From positions 34,837-98,836 of the forward strand of contig NZ_AUTC01000135.1 in assembly GCF_001461695.1 (NCBI RefSeq): a stretch of DNA of 64,000 nt, written 5' to 3'. Under the pieces are notes generated by a model. The model was not told where the DNA came from. It worked only from the letters and a program-made list of their open reading frames with translations, and did no database searches. This DNA comes from Sinorhizobium fredii USDA 205. Lineage in GTDB: Bacteria > Pseudomonadota > Alphaproteobacteria > Rhizobiales > Rhizobiaceae. Shown one piece after another: positions 29,049 to 37,017 of the stretch (position 1 is the first letter of the stretch; every line of letters begins with the position of its first letter). The position numbers and the translations under genes are program-made.

Positions 29049-29366
29049 ATGACGATCTTCACATCCCGCGACCCCGCAGGCCGCGCCTGCTTGGAACTCG
29101 GTCTCCTGACCGCCGGCATCGTATCCTCTATGGCAGACGCGCACGCTGCTGGTCGCCAGGCTGCCGAGGAGCGCGCCGAACGCCGCGCAGCCTACCAGTA
29201 CGCATGCGAGGTGTCGGAAGCCCGTGGTCGCGCTGACGATCTTGGCCGCGTCGCTATGCGTGCGGTTCGCCACGTGGCTTCGCTTGAAGCAGAAGTCCGC
29301 CGTCTTCGCACCGCTCTCGAGCAGCGCCAGGCACACATCGACCGCCTCCGCGGAGTTGCAGCATGA
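29049..29366 (+). CDS. Hypothetical protein with alanine/arginine-rich helices (105 aa)
   Basis: Start at 29049 follows AACAGGAGG. The product begins MTIFTSRDPAGRACLELG; from residue 30 on it is highly helical and charged (EVRRLRTALEQRQAHIDRL), probably a coiled coil. The ATG of the next gene overlaps its stop. No family is recognised. Confidence 0.55.
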   Translation: MTIFTSRDPAGRACLELGLLTAGIVSSMADAHAAGRQAAEERAERRAAYQYACEVSEARGRADDLGRVAMRAVRHVASLEAEVRRLRTALEQRQAHIDRLRGVAA

Positions 29367-29584
29367 GCATGATCCCAGACTTGTCCGACGAAGGCCTCGT
29401 GAAGCAGTTTGGGGATGTATTGTTCGAAATTCCCGAGCTTTGGGAAGCGTTGCGGCGCTTCGAACTAGAAAGCCGTCCGACATCGCTATCGGGCGGCTTC
29501 AATATCAGGAGCAACTCGATTTCAGTGCAGCGTGGCGGGGGTATGCTTCGGCTGCAGGTTCGGAATTCCGGGGGCATGATATAG
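29363..29584 (+). CDS. Hypothetical small protein (73 aa)
   Basis: Coupled to the upstream gene by an ATGA overlap. Begins MSMIPDLSDEGLVKQFGD. The last 63 bp overlap the 3' end of the convergent membrane-protein gene, which is unusual and leaves the C-terminal residues uncertain in function. No domain is recognised. Confidence 0.5.
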   Translation: MSMIPDLSDEGLVKQFGDVLFEIPELWEALRRFELESRPTSLSGGFNIRSNSISVQRGGGMLRLQVRNSGGMI

Positions 29585-30124
29585 CTCCCTTTGGACTTGC
29601 CGGAACAACGCCGCGATCTGCTGCCGCTTCCACTCTTCTTCATCCTCTGCGCTCGGGATCGCATAGATCTCGGGCGCTTCTGTTTCCGCAGCCGCCTTAG
29701 GGTAGCTCGGCAGCACCTCCCGCCGCTCGAGGCTACGCGCGCAGCCGCCCTTCGTTGACATCGCTAGCTTGCTGAGAGCTTCGTCGGATAGCCGCAGGAG
29801 CCAATCTTGCTGGCCGAAATCGAGCGCCGACAGATCCATCGTCGCGCGGCCGGCAACGTCGGCCTTGGCGTATGCGCGGACGATCTCCGCAGGAGACATC
29901 TCGCGCGTGATAGCATCGACGGCGGCTTCCTGTTCCTGTGCGAGCTGCTTCGCGTCTTCGACGTCTTCTTTCCGGATGTTTTGGAATCCTTGGGTGCTTG
30001 GTGGCGTGAGCATGCCGAGCCACCGCAGTAGCGGCGCGAAGATGGCTGCCAGCAGCGCGAATGCGGCCTCAATCCAAGTCATCGGATTCAGCCAGTTCCA
30101 AGCCGATTTCTTTTTCTTTTCCAT
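29522..30124 (-). CDS. Hypothetical membrane-anchored protein (200 aa)
   Basis: Start at 30124 follows AAGGAGG seven bases upstream. Residues 1-8 are basic (MEKKKKSA), followed by a hydrophobic hairpin at about residues 14-38 (WIEAAFALLAAIFAPLLRWL). The rest is soluble with EDAKQLAQEQEAAVDAITRE and a C-terminal EEEWKRQQIAALFRQVQREL helix. No family is recognised. Confidence 0.6.
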   Translation of the reverse strand: MEKKKKSAWNWLNPMTWIEAAFALLAAIFAPLLRWLGMLTPPSTQGFQNIRKEDVEDAKQLAQEQEAAVDAITREMSPAEIVRAYAKADVAGRATMDLSALDFGQQDWLLRLSDEALSKLAMSTKGGCARSLERREVLPSYPKAAAETEAPEIYAIPSAEDEEEWKRQQIAALFRQVQRELYHAPGIPNLQPKHTPATLH

Positions 30125-30354
30125 GACGACACCTCCTTGTTCGTGAGAGCAGGATTTCGCCGGCGGCCAAAAGCGACAAACGGCCGAAAACCTCATGGAA
30201 AAATCCGTTGACACTTCTCGGAAAAACCGAAGGTCGTTAACCTAAGTAATTGTTGACAATAAATTTTTCGGATTTTCACTCTTGCCTGTATCGGCCGACG
30301 GATACAGCATTGTCATATCAGCAGCACTGAGGCGCTAAGACAAGGAGATCTGAA

Positions 30355-30621
30355 ATGACTACCGTGACACTTTACAAGACGCATTCCGGTTTCGCGAATG
30401 TCGCTGACGATTGGTCGCTCGACGGAGGTGACGCAAACGAGTTCCGCGGCGACTACAGTCAGGACTTCGTACTGCCCGCTCGCGTAACTCTGGGCAAGAC
30501 CATTTTTGGATCCCCGGCGCTCTTCGACGGGGAAGGCGAATATGTTCACCTCAGCATCAATAAAGGCGGTCAGCCGATCGTATTGGTCGGTTTCGACTGG
30601 CACGCCCTACAAGCCGCCTGA
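30355..30621 (+). CDS. Hypothetical protein (88 aa)
   Basis: Begins MTTVTLYKTHSGFANVADDW behind AAGGAGATCTGAA. It appears beta-rich and acidic, ending VLVGFDWHALQAA. No domain is recognised. The 230 bp upstream are AT-rich, with a TTGACA-like element, and probably hold a promoter shared with the divergent membrane gene. Confidence 0.6.
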   Translation: MTTVTLYKTHSGFANVADDWSLDGGDANEFRGDYSQDFVLPARVTLGKTIFGSPALFDGEGEYVHLSINKGGQPIVLVGFDWHALQAA

Positions 30622-30736
30622 CGATGGCTCCATTGGCCGGAGCCGAAACCTTCCTCCGGGAGGTTGCGGTAGCCAAAATCACCAGATGACAACGACGGCC
30701 GCGGGAACGCACCAAAACCAACAGAGAGAATCCGAA

Positions 30737-31498
30737 ATGGAACTACAAATCGACGTCGAGCTGCCGCAGGAAGTGCAGCCGACCTACCACCTCACGATCG
30801 GCGAGATCACCGCGCACTATCGCGATGTCATGTCCGTCCTGGACGCGCACGGCATCTCGCAGGAGCAAGCGGCGGCCGCTCTTGGCCTGTCGCCGACGAC
30901 GCTGACAGCCTATGGCCGCGGATACGGCACGGCTGCGCACCGCACGATTCCCGCGGCCACACTAGACCGACTCCGAGATATTGCCGTCGACGGGTACTGG
31001 CGCGCGGCTGCGGCCCCGTATCGTGCTGAGGTTGCCGGCGACGACAAGCCCCTATATTGCGTACCGATCTGGCATGCGGTGGACAACTGGGGACTCCTCA
31101 AGGCCCGTCACCCTCATCCTCTCCGCGCGCTCGAAGTTGCCGACAAATGCGGCGGCTGGGTGCGGGTTGGATGGTCGGCGGATCCGCTCACGGAAAAGCT
31201 GCCGCCGATCGATGACCGCGCAGCTATCCGGAGCCGTTGGCGCAAGTCGGCAAGGCGGATCTACCAGGCTTTCGGCGCTGATGTCGAAGACGCGGCTGCG
31301 CTCCTATGCGGCATCGCAGACTGCTGCCGCTACAGCCTCTGGCAATACAGGACCGAATATGGGCCGTGGAAGCTGCAGGTTTCTCTGTCGCAGGTGCTCA
31401 AGCTGGAGGCGGCGTGCCGTGATCTGGAGGGCGGCGATGAAATCCGACCATACGAATCCGACGTGCGCAGGGCCATGGCCGACCTGGAGGATTTTTGA
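30737..31498 (+). CDS. Hypothetical protein with N-terminal HTH-like segment (253 aa)
   Basis: Start at 30737 follows AGAGAGAATCCGAA. The segment VLDAHGISQEQAAAALGLSP looks like a helix-turn-helix in residues 30-60. The remainder is helical, with RAIRSRWRKSAR-like basic patches. It may be a mobile-element regulator, but no family is recognised. The next gene begins two bases after its stop. Confidence 0.5.
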   Translation: MELQIDVELPQEVQPTYHLTIGEITAHYRDVMSVLDAHGISQEQAAAALGLSPTTLTAYGRGYGTAAHRTIPAATLDRLRDIAVDGYWRAAAAPYRAEVAGDDKPLYCVPIWHAVDNWGLLKARHPHPLRALEVADKCGGWVRVGWSADPLTEKLPPIDDRAAIRSRWRKSARRIYQAFGADVEDAAALLCGIADCCRYSLWQYRTEYGPWKLQVSLSQVLKLEAACRDLEGGDEIRPYESDVRRAMADLEDF

Positions 31499-31500
31499 CG

Positions 31501-31737
31501 ATGGCGCGCGTAATGAGAGACGCAACCGTCGAAGCGACGGCGAACAAGATTTTCAGGTCATGCGGCGCGTCATGGACATCATTCGACGAGTTCAGTCATC
31601 ACCACCATTGGGAGTCGGTCGTCAATGCGTGGGCGGCAGGAGCCACTCGCTCGCTGACAGACGAAGACCGTCATGCCCTCGTAGAGCGACTGCAGATCAT
31701 CGATGCTGACTGGATCACAAATAAGCGCGGCGAATGA
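31501..31737 (+). CDS. Hypothetical small protein (78 aa)
   Basis: Begins MARVMRDATVEATANKIFRS. A histidine run (FSHHHHWE) and a C-terminal helix are the only notable features. A TTG two codons upstream is an alternative start. It is coupled to the next gene by an ATGA overlap. Confidence 0.5.
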   Translation: MARVMRDATVEATANKIFRSCGASWTSFDEFSHHHHWESVVNAWAAGATRSLTDEDRHALVERLQIIDADWITNKRGE

Positions 31738-31976
31738 CGAGAACGGCAAAAGCAGCGGCGAAGCGTGCCGCATACGATGAGGCGATGGCAGCGCAGACGG
31801 AGAAGCCAAAGGCCTCGAAAGCGCGCTGGGTCAAGCACACGTGGGATGAGAAAACCGACAGCTTGAAGACGCACTACTGGCCGGCAGCGTTCCCCGGTGC
31901 GAAAGGCTGGCACCGCGAAGGCAGCCTGGACGAGATCGAACAGCGCGAGAATGCCGGGCAGCGTAGCCTATTTTAG
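31734..31976 (+). CDS. Hypothetical basic small protein (80 aa)
   Basis: Begins MTRTAKAAAKRAAYDEAMAA and overlaps the previous gene by ATGA. A lysine-rich N-terminal helix precedes a tryptophan-rich middle (RWVKHTWDEKTDSLKTHYW). The C-terminal QRSLF resembles a beta-clamp-binding pentapeptide (QxxLF), which would suggest contact with the replication clamp; this is only a motif resemblance. Confidence 0.5.
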   Translation: MTRTAKAAAKRAAYDEAMAAQTEKPKASKARWVKHTWDEKTDSLKTHYWPAAFPGAKGWHREGSLDEIEQRENAGQRSLF

Positions 31977-32015
31977 TGAACGAGGAGACATATTGAAACC
32001 CACAGAGGCTGGGAG

Positions 32016-32327
32016 GTGATCCCGGCCTTAGTCGTTGTGGTTGCATCTGTCGTCGTGTTAAACGTGCTAAAGGGACAGGCTTGGGGAGCGACTATGGATC
32101 CGCGACTAGAGTTGGATGAGCGGCTGGATCGGCTTGAGCGAGGCCAGGTGCCGTTCGTCGAAAGCTATCGAGAAACTGTTCTCGAGCCGCAGCCGCTCGG
32201 CAAGCCACACGAGCGCGAGATCATCGTCGTCCGGATCGACAAGTCAAAGCTGAAGTTCTACTCAGCTCTGGTCGTCTTCGTAATCCTGGGATTCGTCATC
32301 GCCGTTGTGTCGGCATTGAGAGAATGA
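32016..32327 (+). CDS. Small membrane protein with two helices (103 aa)
   Basis: Starts at GTG behind GGGAG. A hydrophobic segment covers residues 1-18 (VIPALVVVVASVVVLNVL) and a second covers about 80-98. The loop between is acidic and charged. It overlaps the next gene by ATGA, so the pair may form a membrane-plus-effector module. No family is recognised. Confidence 0.55.
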   Translation: MIPALVVVVASVVVLNVLKGQAWGATMDPRLELDERLDRLERGQVPFVESYRETVLEPQPLGKPHEREIIVVRIDKSKLKFYSALVVFVILGFVIAVVSALRE

Positions 32328-32928
32328 AGTCTCAGAAACCCCCACCGCACCTCGTCTATGGCAATCCGGATGCGATGCAAGCGCGGTTCGGCCTGCCCAC
32401 GAGAGCTCGTATTACATCGCCGGGATAATCGTATTCGCCGCCGCGATCGAATATCACCTCGAACGGTACATCTGGCGTATCAACAACATCGATCCGAAGG
32501 GACAACGTCCTAAGACAGACGGAAAACCAGTATCTGATTGGATCCGGACGCTCTCAGCTTATGCTGCTACATTGCCCGAAGCCGACGGCAGGATGATGTT
32601 GGAGACGTGGTGCAAGGCCGCCGAGTCTGCTTTCAAGATCCGCCACGACATCGCTCATGGAGTTCCGGTGAACGCGGAAGGGGCCGTTGCGTTCAACCGA
32701 AATCCGAGATGGCATGGAGAGTTGAGGTCGCGAGAGCACACCGACTTTTGGGCTGATGAGCCCGTTTTGAAGCTTGTCCGCGACTCAATGGCCGTCCTTG
32801 TTCGTATGATTTCGGAACTTCAGAATGGGCACATCTCTACAGATGACGTTTCATCTGCTGACATGAGGATGAAGGCGCTGAGGAGCGCTGCCTCGATCCT
32901 GGGAGACCCAAGTTTCGAGAAATACTGA
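32324..32928 (+). pseudogene. HEPN-motif-like protein, frameshifted by one missing C
   Basis: The gene starts at an ATGA overlap (MKSQKPPPHLVYGNPDAM) and runs through QARFGLP. A stop then follows in this frame, while the next frame continues HESSYYIAGIIVFAAAIEY and runs to 32928. Adding one C to the CCC run at 32396-32398 rejoins them into a protein of about 200 residues. The downstream part contains RHDIAHG, an R-x4-H pattern like the catalytic motif of HEPN ribonucleases. The loss is either a real inactivation or a base-calling error in a homopolymer. The HEPN assignment rests on that motif and its helical context only. Confidence 0.6.
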
Positions 32929-33217
32929 TCACTTAGGCTGTACCAGACGCCGGACTGCAGCGAGCTTCGTCCTGCAATCCTCACCGGCTGCGGCAGCTTC
33001 ACGAGGTACTGGGCGACATCATGCTGCGACAACCATGTGGATCCGGCGACGGGTTGCCGCCCTGGAAATGTAGGCGTTCGCCGCGCGCCGCCACGACTTG
33101 ATCTCGGCGGTGTCTGCTTTCATGCCGTCGATTTCCGTCTTCATCGCAGTCTGCGCGCCGAGGAAAGTGTCGATCTTCGTTTCCAAACGGACTTGCCCGC
33201 GGATCAACAAAGCAGCT
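32929..33217. other. Spacer with short minus-strand coding remnants
   Basis: Minus-strand frames read RLETKIDTFLGAQTAMKTEI and, in another frame, SQHDVAQYLVKLPQPVRIAG. Both look protein-like, but neither has a start or ribosome site outside the mcrC gene. They may be leftovers of small mobile-element genes. No terminator is evident after mcrC. Confidence 0.3.
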
Positions 33218-34537
33218 CTACTCACTGACGAGCGATAAGCTCTCCAGGGTGTCGGGAAAGAGCGCTTTTCTAAGACGAACGACAAGATCCTTTCCATTGC
33301 TCACATCAACGCTTGCGGTTTCAAGTAGCGTCTCCTGGCCTGATATATGAAACCGCGCATGGACCCCCTCGGCGTCGCCGAGTGCCTCGTGATGAGGGTA
33401 AAGCAGCGTCAGCCGAGGTGCTTTGTAAAGGTGGGCGTAAGCCATCATCTGGTAAACATCTGACTGGGAAACGCCTTGCTTCGGATCATCGATCCGAGCG
33501 GATATCCGCTTCCATTTTGTGTCGATGACATGAGCCACCTGTCGGTCGCGACAGATCAGGATATCGGGCTTAGTCTGGAACACAGCGCTTTGGTCCTCGA
33601 GGGAGGTTAAGCAAAAAAGACGCCCCCCTTGCAGCGTCACCTGGAAGTCGGTCCCGGCCAGGGCGCGCGTAACCAGTCGGCCGACATACTCTTCGAAAAG
33701 CGCGTTCATCTCGAACAGCAACGCGGTACCTTTCCCCGAACCGCTACTGGTTGTTTGGTGCCGGTTCCGAAGAAACAGTTGTGCCATCCCGAACAGTTCC
33801 TGCCACGCGCGGTTTGTCCGGTCGATGACAACCTGCCCCCAGTTCAGGGCCGGTGTCGGTACCTCCGCAATATCGGCATAAACGAACGCCAGTTCACGAA
33901 GACGCTGCAGGTTGGCTGCGCTGCGCGACATTTTGGACAGGTGCCCGACGGCCGCTTTCATGATGCGGTTAAGCGCGATGTCTTCCGACAGCTCATCGAA
34001 GCGACAGGCAAGACGCCCGGGGTTCGCCGCGTGGCACGTGAACTGACGCGGAAGATCCAGCGTGCCGCGCAGGGCTGTCAGGTCATCCTCTTGGCCGACG
34101 TAACGACGTGGCATGCCGCGACGGACCGCCTCAGTCAGCTTATCGCAAAAGATTCGGATCAGGATTTCGAGAAGCGTTTCGCGCTGCCAGTCAAGTTCCG
34201 TGATGCGTCCTGTCTCGATCTTCAGATTGAGTGCCACCGCGAGCATATGGACAAGGCGCTTGCGAATGACCGCTTTCTCGCGCTCGGGATCCGCGTCCGG
34301 TGTGACGTCGATTTTTGGAAGGATCTCGAGACTGCAGCCCTGCGCCGTAAGTACACCGACCACGCCGCGGGCCCGCAGTTCGTGCCGTCTATCCTCTAGT
34401 ACTCCGGTACCGCCGCGGCCAGCGAAAGTCGAAGTCTTGGCCAGCGCAACCAGCCGAGCAGCAAGTTCCGGCGCAATGGAGCCTTCCCCATCGCCATGGG
34501 GCAGCGCCTCCCACTCGCGAAGGGTGTAGGATGGCAT
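33218..34537 (-). CDS. mcrC: McrC-like restriction system nuclease subunit
   Basis: A 439-residue protein starting MPSYTLREWEALPHGDGEG. The start at 34537 overlaps the mcrB stop by one base (TGATG). The N-terminal half is the McrC scaffold; the C-terminal half has the PD-(D/E)xK nuclease core TKPDILICRDRQ then HVIDTKWK, where D and D-x-K line up. McrC is the endonuclease partner of McrB GTPase and cuts DNA with modified cytosine. It closes a coupled three-gene operon. Confidence 0.88.
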   Translation of the reverse strand: MPSYTLREWEALPHGDGEGSIAPELAARLVALAKTSTFAGRGGTGVLEDRRHELRARGVVGVLTAQGCSLEILPKIDVTPDADPEREKAVIRKRLVHMLAVALNLKIETGRITELDWQRETLLEILIRIFCDKLTEAVRRGMPRRYVGQEDDLTALRGTLDLPRQFTCHAANPGRLACRFDELSEDIALNRIMKAAVGHLSKMSRSAANLQRLRELAFVYADIAEVPTPALNWGQVVIDRTNRAWQELFGMAQLFLRNRHQTTSSGSGKGTALLFEMNALFEEYVGRLVTRALAGTDFQVTLQGGRLFCLTSLEDQSAVFQTKPDILICRDRQVAHVIDTKWKRISARIDDPKQGVSQSDVYQMMAYAHLYKAPRLTLLYPHHEALGDAEGVHARFHISGQETLLETASVDVSNGKDLVVRLRKALFPDTLESLSLVSE

Positions 34538-37017
34538 CAGGACGCAAACTCCGAGAAATCGAACTGACCGTTCACGCGCCAACGCAGCTTTTCGCCGGCG
34601 AAATCATCCTCGGCGATGCCCGCAGGCGCGGCAAGTCGCCGTGCCTCGAGAAAGCGCGGCTGGCCTTGTCCCGTGTCACCGAGAACGGCCGCAACCTTGG
34701 ACCAGTCCTCGTAAAAATACTCGGCCAGCAGCGGGATGATCTTGTGACGCATTATCTCTTCGACATCGTCGCGGGTTTTGCAGCCGGTGAAATAGGCGTG
34801 CCCGATCTGATGCTCGCGGTCGAAGATATACTCGATGCGATCGTTGATCGTGGTGAGGAGCTTCTGCAGGTTGATCCCGCCCACATTCGTCGAGAGGACT
34901 GACGGGTCGGGCATTAACTCGCGGAATGCGAAACGGCGGCGCAGCGCTGTATCGAGCAGCGCAATCGACCGGTCTGCGGTGTTCATCGTGCCGATGATGT
35001 GGAGGTTTGCCGGCACGCCGAACGGTTTCTTCGAATAGGGCAACACCACGCGTATTTCATTCTGCTTCCCGAGCCGCTTATCAGGCTCCAGAAGCGTGAT
35101 CAGCTCGCCAAAGACCTTCGATATATTTGCCCGATTGATCTCGTCGATAATGAGGACGTGGTCTCGCGCAGACTCGCTTTCTCGAGGTGCCCCATCACCG
35201 AAAACGATTGCTTCCAAGGTGTCCCAGTCGATCAGTGACTGGTTAAGCTTGTAGACGGCATGACGTCTGAAGGGGGTCGGGTAGAACCGGCTGCGATCAG
35301 TCCCGGCATCGTCGCGCCAAAGCCACTCCACGAGACGGCGGTGCGGATGAAACGAGGCGCCTGCATCGTAGTAATATTCGCCGCTCACTCTGCCAAATGC
35401 CTGAACCCGGTCTCGACCATCGGAAACGACCACATAGTCGCCCACCTGCATGTCTGATCTGAACGAGAACGTGATCACGACGTTCCCATCGTGCCCGGTT
35501 GCCTCAGGATCCTTCTTCGACCGCCATTCTGAGAAGATCTCCTTGAAGTCGTCGAAGCGCTCGTCTGACCAGTCGATGTCTCCACCCCAACCGACATGGA
35601 TTAGATTGTGGTCCAGACCAAAGCGGATCCTCTTACGTTCATCCTCGACCTGCCGATTTCCGAGTGCGACCTTGAACACGCGGCCGGATCGGTCCAGTCG
35701 CCCCGACGTGTCGCTAGGCCTTCGATCAAGTCTGGCGCGCTCGCTTACGCGTTTGAAAACACCATCGTGGGGTTTCAGGCGGAAGCCTGTGCCGACGTCG
35801 ATTTCCTCCGGCCCTTCACCGGTATCGTCGCCCGTGCTCGGCCGCAGGCCTTCGACGAATTCCTCGTAGGACATGGATTGGTGGAAGGTCACGAATTCTA
35901 TTCGTTCCTCGCTCACCAGGCGCCTGTACTCGGCCATCAAAGCCTCACGCTTCTCATTACCCTGGAGCGCGGCCGCGGCCTGCTCGCCCAGACAAAGCCG
36001 AACCGCCTCCCATGCTGTCTCGTAGGTTTTACCCGTTCCTGGTGGTCCATAGAGGATCAGATTGGTTACCGAAGGCATTGATGTCGTTGTTGCTTCTTCC
36101 ACGGTGCCAGCCTCCGCTTGCGATCCAAGTATGTAGGTGAAAATCGTCGAGCTGCTGGGGTTCGGCTCCGTATAGGTTGGAGCTGACACCCCGGCCAACT
36201 GCTGAAACTTCTCGCCACCGAGCGCCTGGCAGATGTTTGGAAAGGCATCCTGCAGCCCCATGGCTGCGGCGAGATCGCCGGCGCGTATGGAAACATTGGG
36301 CGCGCCTCGTTCCCGGGCTGGTTCGATGTAGTAGTTCAGAGCGCACAACCTGATGCGGTCGGCGCCGCGCATGAGGTGATCGTAGTGTTCGGGCGGCGAA
36401 ACAGGTTTGTCACTACTATCCACGATGATGAGACCCGCATTGTGAAGTTGCGCGGCCGCATCAGCTTTCTGGCCCCAACCACCATTCAGTTCGGTTTTCT
36501 TTAGGATGTAGCCGACGAGCGGTTTGGTCGGATATATGCGGTCTTCGCGTTCGCGCGTGGATCGAACCCAGTAGTCCCGCGGGTTTCCAAATTGGCTGAA
36601 GATGCCTCCGCCTTCGCCCTTCAGGCGATACTGGTCAAAAGCATCCATCGCCCGTTCGACTGCATGACGCGAGATGATACCGGCGACATCACCCGCTGTT
36701 CCGTGCGTTGGAATGCCCAAAGCCTCCGCGAGCTCTGGATCAAGTTCGTAGCGGACAAGCTTCTCGGCACCGAACTTTAAGTAGTTCACTTGCCCTCCAG
36801 CGAACGCCTGGCAGCGAGCGGCAAGGTCGTCAATCAACATGGCTCGTGCAACTTCAAGCCATTCCTCAGTGTGAATGGCATCTGCCGCGCGGTTGCTCGC
36901 GCCCTTGGGCTTGATCTTGAAAACCGATCGACCACTGCCACCGTCTCTGACCGGGCGATAGGGCGCGCCTTCGGCGTCATAAAAGACAAGGCGACGCGTA
37001 TCTGTAAGCTTACTCAT
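34537..37017 (-). CDS. mcrB: McrB-like AAA+ GTPase with inserted domain
   Basis: An 826-residue protein. An N-terminal recognition region of about 310 residues precedes Walker A (ILYGPPGTGKT, residues 324-331). Walker B is VLIIDEINRANIS, and the McrB nucleotide signature MNTADRSIALLDTALRRRF falls near residue 676. Between Walker A and B lies an extra domain of about 160 residues with LIHVGWGGDIDWSDE and QVGDYVVVSDGRDRV, which resembles EVE/PUA-like folds that read modified bases. It overlaps the upstream helicase gene (ATGA) and mcrC (TGATG). The protein hydrolyses GTP and drives McrC. The insert assignment is inference. Confidence 0.88.
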   Translation of the reverse strand: MSKLTDTRRLVFYDAEGAPYRPVRDGGSGRSVFKIKPKGASNRAADAIHTEEWLEVARAMLIDDLAARCQAFAGGQVNYLKFGAEKLVRYELDPELAEALGIPTHGTAGDVAGIISRHAVERAMDAFDQYRLKGEGGGIFSQFGNPRDYWVRSTREREDRIYPTKPLVGYILKKTELNGGWGQKADAAAQLHNAGLIIVDSSDKPVSPPEHYDHLMRGADRIRLCALNYYIEPARERGAPNVSIRAGDLAAAMGLQDAFPNICQALGGEKFQQLAGVSAPTYTEPNPSSSTIFTYILGSQAEAGTVEEATTTSMPSVTNLILYGPPGTGKTYETAWEAVRLCLGEQAAAALQGNEKREALMAEYRRLVSEERIEFVTFHQSMSYEEFVEGLRPSTGDDTGEGPEEIDVGTGFRLKPHDGVFKRVSERARLDRRPSDTSGRLDRSGRVFKVALGNRQVEDERKRIRFGLDHNLIHVGWGGDIDWSDERFDDFKEIFSEWRSKKDPEATGHDGNVVITFSFRSDMQVGDYVVVSDGRDRVQAFGRVSGEYYYDAGASFHPHRRLVEWLWRDDAGTDRSRFYPTPFRRHAVYKLNQSLIDWDTLEAIVFGDGAPRESESARDHVLIIDEINRANISKVFGELITLLEPDKRLGKQNEIRVVLPYSKKPFGVPANLHIIGTMNTADRSIALLDTALRRRFAFRELMPDPSVLSTNVGGINLQKLLTTINDRIEYIFDREHQIGHAYFTGCKTRDDVEEIMRHKIIPLLAEYFYEDWSKVAAVLGDTGQGQPRFLEARRLAAPAGIAEDDFAGEKLRWRVNGQFDFSEFAS

